Source of the DNA: an uncultured bacterium
GTDB taxonomy: Bacteria; Patescibacteriota; Gracilibacteria; Absconditabacterales; Absconditicoccaceae
Direction of reading: 5' to 3'
Assembly (NCBI GenBank): GCA_937862565.1
Contig: CALMFT010000012.1
Location: forward strand, 43,947-107,946
Length of the DNA stretch: 64,000 nt
This document shows, one piece after another, positions 54,761-64,000 of the stretch. A model generated the notes under the pieces. It had not been told where the DNA came from, ran no database searches, and worked only from the letters and a program-made list of their open reading frames with translations. A program made the translations under genes and the position numbers. The first letter of the stretch is position 1; each line of letters opens with the position of its first letter.

Positions 54761-55579
54761 TTATTGTACTACTATGATGTCAGATCCAGTAGATGCTGCT
54801 GGCGGAGTTGTTGCTTGAGTTGGAGAAGTAACATTCATACCTTGAGCAAATGAAGATCGTGAAGGATCTTTCGTCTGGATAATGAATACTTTAGAACCAT
54901 CTGGACTTGTAGTAACAATATCATTTGGAAGTTGATTTTGAATTGCTGCAGCTGAAAGCTTTGTTGAACATTCGTATATTTCTACACCTGCTCCTACATT
55001 CGCATCTCTTTCAGAATATTTTTTAATTTGAATATTTACGTAACAGTTTGTAGAATTGAGACCAAGATTTTCATTAACATTAACTCCTTCATAAGAGATA
55101 CCTTTTGATGGGAATTGGATTGCATATCCACCTCTAGATGAGTTGAAAACGAGACCTCCAGTACTTACCATAGATGGAGCACTACTCACTTTTGTTGGCG
55201 TTGGTGTAGGTGTTGGAGTTGGCGTAGGTGTTGGAGTTGGTGTAGGAGTTGGCACAACTACTGTAGTACCTGTATCAGTACCAGCTATAACCCCACTCGT
55301 AGCAGTTCCTGGTTCAATACTTCCAGAATTGAGATCATCAATCAATCGATTATCATCGTTCGCATAAGGATCATCTTCACCGCTTATATCTCCTGAAAGC
55401 ATAGAGTCATAACTACCTGAAGTATCCATTCCAGTCATATCTATTGTAGTATCATCAATTTTAGTTTCATTTGAACCACTTACCAAATATCGTATCGCAA
55501 ATATTGCTCCAATTAATGCAAATAATATTAAGTAAAGATTGTTACTTGATTGTTTTCTTCTTCCTGTAATAGCTACCAT
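54761..55579 (-). CDS. Membrane-anchored protein with Pro-Thr linker
   Basis: The 272-residue protein has a short basic N-terminus and an anchor (LYLILFALIGAIFAIRYLV), then an acidic Ser/Asp/Gly-rich spacer. A long Pro-Thr repeat (about residues 110-130, bases about 55194-55252) and a folded C-terminal domain (about 140-250) follow, with GYAIQFPSKGISYEGV and a Cys pair. There is no in-frame TGA. A Pro-Thr linker extends a domain through a cell wall or glycan layer. It lies near the glycan locus but is not clearly part of it; the function is unknown. Confidence 0.65.
   Translation of the reverse strand: MVAITGRRKQSSNNLYLILFALIGAIFAIRYLVSGSNETKIDDTTIDMTGMDTSGSYDSMLSGDISGEDDPYANDDNRLIDDLNSGSIEPGTATSGVIAGTDTGTTVVVPTPTPTPTPTPTPTPTPTPTKVSSAPSMVSTGGLVFNSSRGGYAIQFPSKGISYEGVNVNENLGLNSTNCYVNIQIKKYSERDANVGAGVEIYECSTKLSAAAIQNQLPNDIVTTSPDGSKVFIIQTKDPSRSSFAQGMNVTSPTQATTPPAASTGSDIIVVQ
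55194..55252 (-). repeat. Pro-Thr coding repeat
   Basis: Degenerate 6-bp units of GTTGGNG type encode repeated Thr-Pro on the minus strand within the envelope protein. Slippage could change linker length. Confidence 0.85.
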
Positions 55580-55698
55580 AGTTTCGTAAGTTTAAAATTA
55601 AAATAAAATTATTTTTTTGTTGAATGCCAATTTATTATCATATCATAGAATATATTAGTTTTATTGAAATACACTTCAATCAAAATTCTGTGACAAAT

Positions 55699-57885
55699 TT
55701 ATTTCACAGGTTGTAAGTCAATTTTTCCATCTGGAGTTATTCCTACAATTTTTACTCTCAGTTGTTGGTCAATCTTATAAAAAGTAGCTGGGTTTTCTCC
55801 AAATTTGAGTCCCAAATTTCTTGCTCCTGAAAGTCCTACCTTATCTTTTGCATATCTCACGAAGATTCCATAGTTTTCAATTCTTGTAATTACTCCATCA
55901 AATTCATCACCAACTTTTGGTTCGTAGGTGAGCTCTTGGATGATTTCGATAGTTCTTTGGATTGCTTTCGCATCATTGCTTGTGATCATACACATACCAC
56001 TATCATCAAAGTCAATTTTCACTCCAGTTTCAGCAATAATCTTATCGATAGTTTCTCCTCCTTTACCGATAACAATTTTCACTTTTGATGGATGAACTTG
56101 GATTGAGGTAATTTTTGGTGCAAATTCTCCGAGTTCTAGTCTTGGTTTAGCGAGAGTCTGAAGCATGAATTCCATGATTTCGAGTCTCGCAATATTGGCT
56201 TTTTGTACTACTTCCATTGCCATCTTTACTGTAATTCCTTTCACTTTCATGTCGAGCTGGATAGCTGTAATTCCGTCAGGCGTACCTGCTACCTTGAAAT
56301 CCATATCACAATTGTGATCTTCAGCTCCTTGGATATCAATAAGAACTTTATAGTCAGAAGGTATTCCGTTAGCATCTGTACGAGAGCAAATTCCCATCGC
56401 TATTCCTGATACTGGTTTTTTGATTGGGACTCATGCGTCCATAAGACTAAGTGTACTTGCGCATACTGAACCCATACTCGTAGACCCTCCGCTTGCTAGA
56501 CAGTCTGATACCAATCTGATAGTGTATGGAAAGTCTATTTTTGCAGGTATCATGAATTCAAGAGCTTTTTCTGCCAATCTTCCATGCCCTATTTCACGAT
56601 TTCCAGTTCCTCTGATTCTCATAGCTTCGTTTACTGAGAACGGTGGGAAATTGTAATGATGTAAGAATCTTTTTTCAGTACTATCATTCATCATATCGTC
56701 TGTAAGTTGTACGTCTCCAGGTGCTCCTAGAGTTGTAGTATTCAATATTTGTGTGTCTCCTCTTCGAAATAATGCACTTCCATGAACTCTATCCAATACC
56801 CCAACTTCACAATACAATTGTCTAATCTCGTCCATTGCTCTTCCGTCTATTCTTATATTTTTATCCAAAATAAGTTCTTTGTAGTATTCTTTCACCTGTA
56901 ATTCCAAACACATATTCACTTTTTCCCAAGTGTACTTTGCTGCCAACTCTACATCATTTCTATTCTCGAGTATTGGTCAAAATGTATCTCTCAGTCTTTT
57001 TCTATATTCGATAAACATCATATCTCGTTCATCTTTAGTTCCTTTAAAGAATTTTTCCATATCAGAATGAGGAATAAGCTGAGCTACTTCTGCTTTGAGT
57101 TCATCTGATGGGTAATTTATAGCCGCAAAACTTGATAGATCTTTTTTTTGTATCATAGCCAAATAAGTTGTTTGAATTTCACAGAGTTTATCTGTTGCTT
57201 CTTGTGCAAAATCAAAAGCTTTTTGGAGTGTTGCTTCATCAATTTCCATACCATCCATTTCTATCATATTCATACTCCCCTTCTTACCGCTAACCAATAG
57301 ATTTAAACCATTATTTTCAAATTCTTCTACAAGTGGATTCATTACGAATTCTCCAGTAGATATTTTTCCTTCATTTTCAGGGGTCTGTGCTTTCATAAAT
57401 CAAACTCTTACTCCACTCACAGGTCCATCAAATGGAATCCCCGCCATCAAAGTTGCCAACGATCCTCCAAGTATACCAAGTGTAGCAAGGTCATTCTCTT
57501 TATCAAAAGAAAGTGGAGTTACACTGATCACAATGTCATTGATCATACCTTTGGGAAACATAGGTCTGAGAGTACGATCCACAATTCTTCCGTACAATGT
57601 TACCATTTCTGTAGGTCTTCCTTCTCTTTTTCTGTATGCTCATCCTCCGATTTTACCCACAGCATGGTTACTATCACGGAAATCGATAGTAAGCGGAAGG
57701 AAATCTTTATCTGGATTTGGGTATCTTTTCATCACAGCAGTTACCAACACTTCAGTACCACCGAGCTTGATTCTTACCGCTCAGTCACAGTTTGGAGCAA
57801 ATATTCCAGATTTTATCGTAAGTTCTTTACCAAAAAAATCTTGTTTTAAAACTATTTCTTGAGGTTTTCTTATAGTATAAGACAT
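55699..57885 (-). CDS. pnp: Polynucleotide phosphorylase
   Basis: The 728-residue protein has two RNase PH domains (TVLVTAVM-like start, [25 protein letters not shown]; then [19 protein letters not shown]). It has [24 protein letters not shown], the KH domain [18 protein letters not shown], and a C-terminal S1 domain with [17 protein letters not shown]. It degrades or adds RNA 3' ends with phosphate. Five TGA codons are Gly, one in the Met-Asp-Ala-Gly-Val motif. The start at 57885 ([11 protein letters not shown]) is usual for the family. No RNase E partner is seen here. Confidence 0.96.
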
Positions 57886-58000
57886 ATAAGCAGATGCAAT
57901 TAGAGATTAAATAGAAAATCAAATATGTTAATGTGTGATTTTGTCAATTTTATTAGTTCAAAAATAGTAACTTTTCCGCTCCTTATTGCAATCTTGATAT

Positions 58001-58029
58001 TTGACAAAATTTGCTATTTTGAGTATAAA
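58001..58029 (+). promoter_or_regulatory. Sigma70-type promoter for 58076 operon
   Basis: TTGACA (58001-58006), 17 bases, TATAAA (58024-58029), about 47 bases before the ATG. The divergent pnp start is about 115 bases away. Confidence 0.8.
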
Positions 58030-58075
58030 TGAGTAAGAAAAAATAGCTCTCTTCATATTAATTCATCAATATCTT

Positions 58076-60727
58076 ATGAATATTAAAAAAATAATAATCT
58101 GATCTTTTCTTACACTAGCCATTAGCTTGGGGAATTTTGGAATTAATCATCATTTTTTGAGTAATCAAGATGAAATAACCTTGAGTATAGAAGTTATAGC
58201 TCAAGATAACACAAATACAGAAACAGCTGTGCAACAACTGGCAACAAATGCTGCTCCAGATGCGAGTACCAATAAATCATTACTGGATCTTTCTGCTCTA
58301 CTGGATATTGTTCTCAATACCATGTATATTATCATCTGGCCATTGTTAGCAATAACGGGTATGGCTTTGGATAATAGCTTAGTATACGGAGAAGCTTTTG
58401 GGCTCACGAGCACCCTTAGAAAGTTTTGGACGATTATGATGCAGATTTCTTTCGTGATCTTGACCGCTATGATTCTTTGGGATATTGTACAGATGTTACG
58501 AAAAAAAGACTGAAATATGTATAAAGAATTACCAGCAAAATTGAAATCTTGGATACTTGCAGGAGTTCTTATTCCATTGAGTTGGTTTATTGTATCAGCT
58601 CTTGTGGATCTCAGTACTATTCTTATTTATCAGGTAGGAGCAATTCCTCTGACTTTAATAAGTAACAATGATGATACCAAAATATTGGTAAACAGCAGTA
58701 TAATTAATCTTGCAGATACTACAGCCTCTACAGAACAAAAAAAAAGTACCTTCAGATTTAATACTACTTTCTCCTGTGCTGAAGATCCTACAAGAACTTA
58801 TCTTCCTTGTAAGTTTGAAGATAATGGTATCAACGAAGATTCTTGGAATCAATATATTCAAGAAGAGAAAGGTAAATATACTTCTACTGCTTCTCAAGGA
58901 ATGGCTCAGAGTATAGAAAATGGTAAAGGATTTTGTGCGCTTTCCCCTACTGCTCTTATGAAAGTAGATTATAGCGCCAATATTTCTAGTAAAACAGGTC
59001 TTGCTCTCCTTATTCAAGCAGGAACAGAAGAAATGAAAGCTTGTAGCACAATTGGAGATCTCATCAATAAATCTAAGTCTATGGTAGGACCTTTATACAC
59101 TATTTATGGTTCATTACTCAATTTTACGAGCCTCAATGTTACCGTAAGTGGAAAATCTACAGAAACCGAAGTCATGCTCTTCTTGATCAAAGCTATTACA
59201 GGAATGATGTTGATTATACCGCTTATTGCACTAGCCTTTGTGAGTATAGCCAGAATTGGAATATTACGAATGGTAATAGCCTTTTCGCCACTGCTTGTAT
59301 TAAATGAAGTATTCAAAGGAAAAGGAATAAGTGGAGAAGCAGCTAAAAAACTCGAGTCAAACTGGCTTGATGTGGTGAATTTCAAGACCTGAATCTCAGA
59401 TATTATCAATGTGATCTTCCAACCCGTAATCGTAGTCTTAGCACTCTGATTATCTATCGTCTTCCTCAATGCTACCAACAATATGCTCAAATACGATTCT
59501 GATAAAGCTGGATTACTCCAAGCGATTGGGATCAATATTGATTCTGATGACGAATATCAAATTTTTAGTACCGTAGATGAAAATGGAGCTAAAATCACTG
59601 ATATCAAAATGAAAAAATTTAGTGCAGAATATTCTACCAGTATTTTCTTTGATTATTTTAGTTGGATTATAGCTAATATATTCTGAATTATGATTATGCG
59701 AAAGTTGATGTTTATGGCACTCGGAGCTTCCAAGATGACAGAAAATATGACGAGCAAAATCGAAACATTTGGAGAAAACTACTTGAGTAGTAGAGCAATC
59801 TTCCCAGGACCTAAATGAGCCCTCAGTCGAGATAGTATCAAACAAATTACCGATATGGAAACTGGAGTACCAGGAGAAATTATGAAAAATCTTAGTAAGG
59901 ATAAAACTGAAGACGCAGCTAAGGAAGTTGTGGCTTACACGAAAGCTGTTCTCCCTGGATCTGAGGAACAAGGAAAACATAATAAGAACTTTGCATTGGA
60001 ATCAAGCTTTGATAATCCTGAAACCAACCAAAGTCAGGTTGCTGCAGATACTTTGGCCAACGGAATTGCGACTCTGGGAGGTAAAAATGAAAACTTCCAT
60101 TATATCAATAATAAGGATGTTGGTAATTGGAATAAACTTACGGGAGAGAAAGCCTTGAATGTGAGCGGAGATAATTTAAGTGAAATCGTAACACAAGATA
60201 ATTTCTGGAAAGCTATGGCTAAGTCTGAAAATAATGAAAGAGTACTGAAAGTTCTCAGAGAAGCTCAAACTGAAGATAGCATAGCAAGCAGACTTGTAGG
60301 ACCTAAGAATATTGTAGAGTTGAGAAATAATATGAGTAAAGGAATACAACAGATAAGAACTGGAGGTATTTCAAGTGCAAACAATAACAATACTATAAAA
60401 TCATATGATAATGAGATGGTATTCTATACTACAAAAGCCGATACCACAAACAATATCTACTCATTGGAACAAGCCTTCAACGTAGATAAGTCCAATCTTA
60501 ATAAAAACTATCAAAAGATAAACGACTTTGTGAAGAATGAAGAAGTCTTACATACACATGTAAAAGATTATTTTGGAATAAAAGATTTAAATACTAGTAA
60601 TGATTGAGAAGTATATTCTGATGGAAGGATATTTAGAATAAAAAATCCACCTAGAATTCCACCACTTAACATTACTGCACCTACTGGATCGACAGAGGAA
60701 GGAGACACTGAAGATGAAGAAAATTAA
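58076..60727 (+). CDS. Large multi-spanning protein, VirB6/TrbL-like (tentative)
   Basis: Seven TGA codons join what look like several frames into one 883-residue protein. A signal-like helix is followed by a module with LDIVLNTMYIIIWPLLAITG, NSLVYGEAFGL, and two more helices. A Cys-containing extracytoplasmic loop (residues about 215-340) and further spans follow to about residue 540, then a long hydrophilic C-terminus. The next gene repeats the layout. The pattern recalls VirB6/TrbL channel proteins of type IV secretion, but no VirB4-like ATPase is in view. The name rests on architecture only. Confidence 0.45.
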
Positions 60728-62795
60728 ACATTCAATTATTAACCTACCTATGAATAAAGCAAAAAATACCATTCTCATAAGTCTGATTATTATCTTCTTT
60801 GGATATGGGTTTCATGCATTTGCTACAGATGGCTCTACCGTAGAGCAAAATCTTGCAGAAAAAATGGATACCTTCGTGAAAATATTGTCATGGATCTGGA
60901 TTCCTATTACTAATCTTGCAGGTAAATTCATGACCAACTCACTGGTAACAGGAGAGATACTCAAGATTGCAGACTTCTTATTTCAAGGATGGAGCCTTGC
61001 AAGAACGATAGTAAATTTTGTGATCGTAGGAGTAATACTTACTATTATTTGGGATGTTATCACCAAAGGTGGCACTAAAGGTCTGGGTACTAAAATTGTC
61101 AAACTGATTATTACTACCCTTGCAGTAAATCTGAGCCGATTTGCACTTTCTGCAATGGTAGACTTATGAACTCTAGCCTTGCTGGGAGTAAGCAATATGG
61201 GTTCTTCTATTATCGATAGTCTCCCAGTGAAGAAATCACTACTAGAACAAATGGCCTGTCCTCCAAAAGAAATTATTATCGATTTTGAGTGAAAATCAAA
61301 TATCATTACTCCTTCTTGTACCAGTAATGGAACAGACGGACTTAGTATTGAAGATATTGTTCCTACTACAGATAATATGTCCTGACCCCTCAGATATTTC
61401 TGAATCGGAGTATTTCATATCTTTGACTTCTTATCGAGTAATGGAGATTCCCATGAACTAAAATCTGTAACCATCTGACTCTTAGTGAAACTATTTTTGA
61501 TGATTATGTTCATCACCCCAATTATTGCTCTTCTCGTCGTAAATTTTGCTAGAATATTTATGATTTGGATGCGGTTTCTTTTTGCTCCCTTTATTGCTCT
61601 GAGACGAGGAATGGAAGGCGCAGGAATTGGGCGGTTGGATGCTCTACGAGGAAAAGTAAGAGGAAGAGGAGATGATTATTTTGATATAAAAAATATAATC
61701 TGAGCTATATTCGCACCCGCTATGGTAGCAGCAACTTTATTCTTAGCAATTATTACCATTGCCAGTTTATTTGGAGCTCTCAGTAAGGGAGTAAATAATC
61801 AAACAAGTGTGGAAGCACTTTCTGGAGCCGCTAGCAAATTTTGGAATGATGTGGATGGAGGAGTGATTTCTGTAGACAATGAAAGTATCACCATTCCTGG
61901 AGGAGGAAAGATGACTTTTGATGGAAATGTCTATGAAGATACAAGCAAACAAATAATGGGAAGTTTTGGATATCTGATTATCTGTGTAATGACTATGGGT
62001 CTTCTGTGGGCTGTATTTAGGGTAGGACTTTCTACGAGCAGTCTTCTTTCCAGTTATGGACAAAAGGTTATGGATGCAGGAAAGAAAACCATTACCACAG
62101 GCATCAAATTACCACTAGGTGTAGATGGTAAAAATATCTCTTTGGATCAACTCGGAGACAAATTTGGCTTCAACAAAGTGGAAGGAATCGCTAGAGGTAA
62201 TATGATTACTCAAACTCAAAGAAGTCAGTTTGATATTGCAGAACAAACCAAAGGTAACATACTTGGTAAATTGGGATATGACTATGATCTCAATCGATGA
62301 GGAACCAGACTATTCAACGAAAAAGATTTTGGGATTAAAGAAGAAAATCTCGATCCAAATAATCCAGATAAAAGCAAACTCAATACATTTGAACTTGAAT
62401 CACAAAAATTCTTCAAAGGAATTATGGATAATATGGTGGCAAGAAACACTACCATCAAAGGTGATAGTCCACAATGGAGAAATGCAGCAAGTTCTTGGAT
62501 TTCAGCTGGTGGATATGATTGGATGGTAAGTAAAAAGCTTCTTCTTAAAAAAGATGAAGATAAATATCTCGTAGAAGGTGAAGATGGAAAGAAAACATTT
62601 AGTATTGATAAGTTTTGGGCAGACCCAGATGCAAGTGCAATTACAGGAGGATTTATGAAGAAAATCTTTTCTAAAGACTTTTATGACGCCACCAACAAAT
62701 CACCTGCAACTATATTTTCAAATTATGTGAAAGATGCTGGAAAAAGTGGAATGGGTCCAAAATTCAAAATCAAAGCTTCAGATTTTGCAGGATAA
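60714..62795 (+). CDS. Paralogous large multi-spanning protein, 693 aa
   Basis: This 693-residue protein overlaps the previous gene by 14 bases. It has seven TGA codons. The N-terminus has FVKILSWIWIPITNLAG and TNSLVTGEILKIADFLFQGW, similar in order and spacing to the first module of its neighbour. Membrane spans continue to about residue 450, with a Cys-bearing loop (ACPPKE). A 220-residue hydrophilic tail ends the protein. A terminator follows 21 bases after the stop. Together with the upstream gene it probably forms a complex; the VirB6-like idea is inference. Confidence 0.5.
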
Positions 62796-62816
62796 TACTA
62801 ATCAATTCTATATATT

Positions 62817-62846
62817 AAAAAACTCAGCTCACACGCTGAGTTTTTT
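62817..62846 (+). terminator. Rho-independent terminator
   Basis: AAAAAACTCAGC-TCACAC-GCTGAGTTTTTT makes a 12-bp stem including the A/T ends and a T run. It ends the two-gene membrane-protein operon. Confidence 0.9.
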
Positions 62847-62921
62847 GTTTTCAGATTATAATTTTATTTTCTCTCCACTTTAATTATAGTATCTGATTAT
62901 TCATTAAATCCCATACAATTT

Positions 62922-63764
62922 ATGTTTATTGACTCCCACACTCACCTCAATATTTCTCCCCTCTATGAAGCGCGACCAGACCATCTGAAGGATTTTGTAC
63001 AAGCGTGAGGAAAGGGACTATGTGTGATTGCTACCAGTTTTGAGGATAGTATCAAAGCCATTGATATAGCCAAACAAGCAATAAAACTCTATCCAGATCT
63101 TCAAATCTGAGCGAGCTTGGGACTTCATCCTAGTGAGACGGAAACCATAGCAGAAAATGCAGAAAAGTTACAAGAAACGATGTATAAACTTGATATGATA
63201 CTTAGGGAAGATAAAGAATTTATACTCTGAATTGGAGAGATTGGGACGGATATGCATTGGGAAGAATACAGACCATTTTCAGCTCAGCAAAAGCTCTTGT
63301 TTACAGCACAATGTGAACTCGCAGCTGATCACAATCTTCCGATCATTATTCATTCTAGAGCTGATTTTGCTGGTACTTTTGAAGTGCTACAGTCATTGGA
63401 AGTTCTCCCTCCAAATATCTATTTCCATTGCCGAGGATATCTTCCTGCTGAGCTTGAAATACTCAAAAACCGATTGGATAAAAGATTAGGTTCCACCGAT
63501 CTTTTTGTAGGATTTTGTGGCAATATCAGCTACCCCAAAGCTCAAGAACTCAGAGATTGTTTCCAGTATTGTTTGGATAATGACATCAATACACTCATCG
63601 AAACTGATGCTCCGTTCTTAGCTCCACAAGCCATCAGAGGACAAACCAATACTCCAGCAAATATCGTACATACCTATGCTTATATTTCAGAATATTTTGG
63701 CATTCAATTAGAAAAATTACAAGAAACAATATACAACAACTTCATGAAGTTATATTTCTCATAG
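62922..63764 (+). CDS. tatD: TatD-family metal-dependent DNase
   Basis: The 280-residue TIM-barrel protein begins MFIDSHTHLNI, with the metal-binding HxH. It has GLHPSE, LGIGEIGTDMHW (bridging Glu; first Gly from TGA), LPIIIHSRADFAGTFEVL, YFHCRGY and IETDAPFLAPQ with the final Asp. TatD enzymes are 3'-5' exonucleases in DNA repair or quality control. Three TGA codons are Gly. It follows a terminator, so it is a separate unit. Confidence 0.92.
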
Positions 63765-63851
63765 GCTTTTCAAATTATCCCAGCCATCAAAAATCCAACG
63801 GCGGAATTTAATTTTCAAAATTCTCTGTATTCTTTATGCTCTCTCTCTCCA

Positions 63852-64000
63852 TTTGAGAGACACTTGATTTACGTTCTCTCCATTTGAGAGACACTTGATT
63901 TCTGCTCCCTCTCCTTTTGAGAGACACTTGATTTATGCTCCCTCTCCTTTTGAGAGACACTTGATTTATGCTCCCTCTCCTTTTGAGAGACACTTGATTT
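63852..64000. repeat. 33-bp minisatellite running off the window
   Basis: Five copies of a core TTTGAGAGACACTTGATTT start at 63852, 63883, 63916, 63949 and 63982, so periods are 31, 33, 33 and 33. The last three units are nearly identical. On the minus strand the 33-bp units could encode an 11-residue repeat (SLKRRGSINQV), but the 31-bp step breaks the frame and no start is in view. Spacers are not unique, so it is not a CRISPR array. Confidence 0.85.

Larger units (their letters stand above)
2742..62859. repeat. Dispersed 8/9-mer CAGATTAT (extended TCAGATTAT)
   Basis: By eye I counted 33 copies on the plus strand (for example 2742, 4561, 7238, 7303, 11865, 29075, 34123, 39030, 45872, 62852) and 18 on the minus strand (for example 4613, 5774, 12932, 18404, 40798, 61695). 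The positions are scattered, in intergenic spots and inside genes. Forty-five of 51 carry the extra T. A random model with about 33 percent A or T each predicts about five 8-mers. The role is unknown; a DNA-uptake signal is one possibility. Confidence 0.75.

Noticed and set aside
57915..57948. Promoter for pnp on the minus strand
   Set aside because: A TTGACA match (plus TGTCAA at 57942) is present, but the -10 at the right spacing is poor.
57886..58075. tRNA or structured RNA between pnp and the membrane-protein operon
   Set aside because: No cloverleaf or CCA-type pairing was found; the region holds a promoter and A/T-rich sequence only.
1..64000. Widespread pseudogenes split by TGA
   Set aside because: All breaks are TGA, frames continue on both sides, and motifs run across them. 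Recoding explains them better than decay.
63838..64000. CRISPR array at the window end
   Set aside because: Units are tandem and the sequences between core repeats are nearly identical, so no spacers exist; no cas genes nearby.

Overview
The window reads cleanly only if UGA is a glycine codon (translation table 25). Under the standard code most genes are cut by TGA. With TGA = Gly they close into full-length proteins, and the recoded codon often falls on an invariant glycine: the FAD-binding loop at 4619-4624, the RecG Walker A region, the GT11 HxRxGD motif, the first glycine loop of Gmd, and the ABC-F signature. This code is known from the Gracilibacteria (BD1-5/GN02) and Absconditabacteria (SR1) of the Candidate Phyla Radiation. 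The AT-rich sequence, frequent small gene overlaps, scarcity of Shine-Dalgarno sequences and large unknown membrane proteins agree. I cannot decide between the two phyla from this window. No rRNA, tRNA, transposase, prophage or CRISPR array was recognised, and no gap between genes exceeds about 240 bases.

Layout. 1-5930: the end of a CruF-like carotenoid gene, an HxlR regulator with a nitroreductase, two unknowns, an ABC exporter and an FAD oxidoreductase resembling malate:quinone oxidoreductase. 6016-8362: two UGA-free genes that look foreign, exonuclease III and a small unknown. 8386-13778: an ABC-F ATPase, two unknowns, malic enzyme and a GreA-like protein. 13900-20747: envelope-type and unknown proteins (lipoprotein, a double cysteine-peptidase-like protein, VanW domain, Cys-rich protein, and a 477-residue protein with 12 UGA codons). 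20784-28670: a RelA/SpoT-like protein, RecG, a TM-anchored acidic protein, a prepilin-like protein and prolyl-tRNA synthetase.

28817-54736 is a glycan locus of about 26 kb. It carries lipid-linked-sugar glycosyltransferases, GtrA, GT2, GT4, GT9, GT11 and GT61 enzymes, four methyltransferases and a Wzx-type flippase. It also carries nucleotide-sugar genes: GalE, an HddC-like nucleotidyltransferase, an HddA-like kinase, GmhA, an HldE-type kinase, Gmd, a Fcl/ColC-like reductase, a DegT-family enzyme with His at the usual Lys site (ColD type) and a Gmm-like Nudix protein. Together they suggest a surface glycan containing a GDP-linked deoxysugar, either colitose or a deoxyheptose, plus manno-heptose. 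Inside this locus RNase HII and the queuosine enzyme QueH are read as a single 545-residue protein.

54761-64000: a Pro-Thr-linker envelope protein, polynucleotide phosphorylase, two large paralogous multi-spanning proteins (VirB6/TrbL-like at best), TatD, and a 33-bp minisatellite running off the end.

Across the whole window the 8-mer CAGATTAT occurs 51 times by my count on both strands, against roughly 5 expected from composition. Its extended form TCAGATTAT accounts for 45 of these. It lies in and between genes, like a DNA-uptake or other genome-wide recognition sequence.
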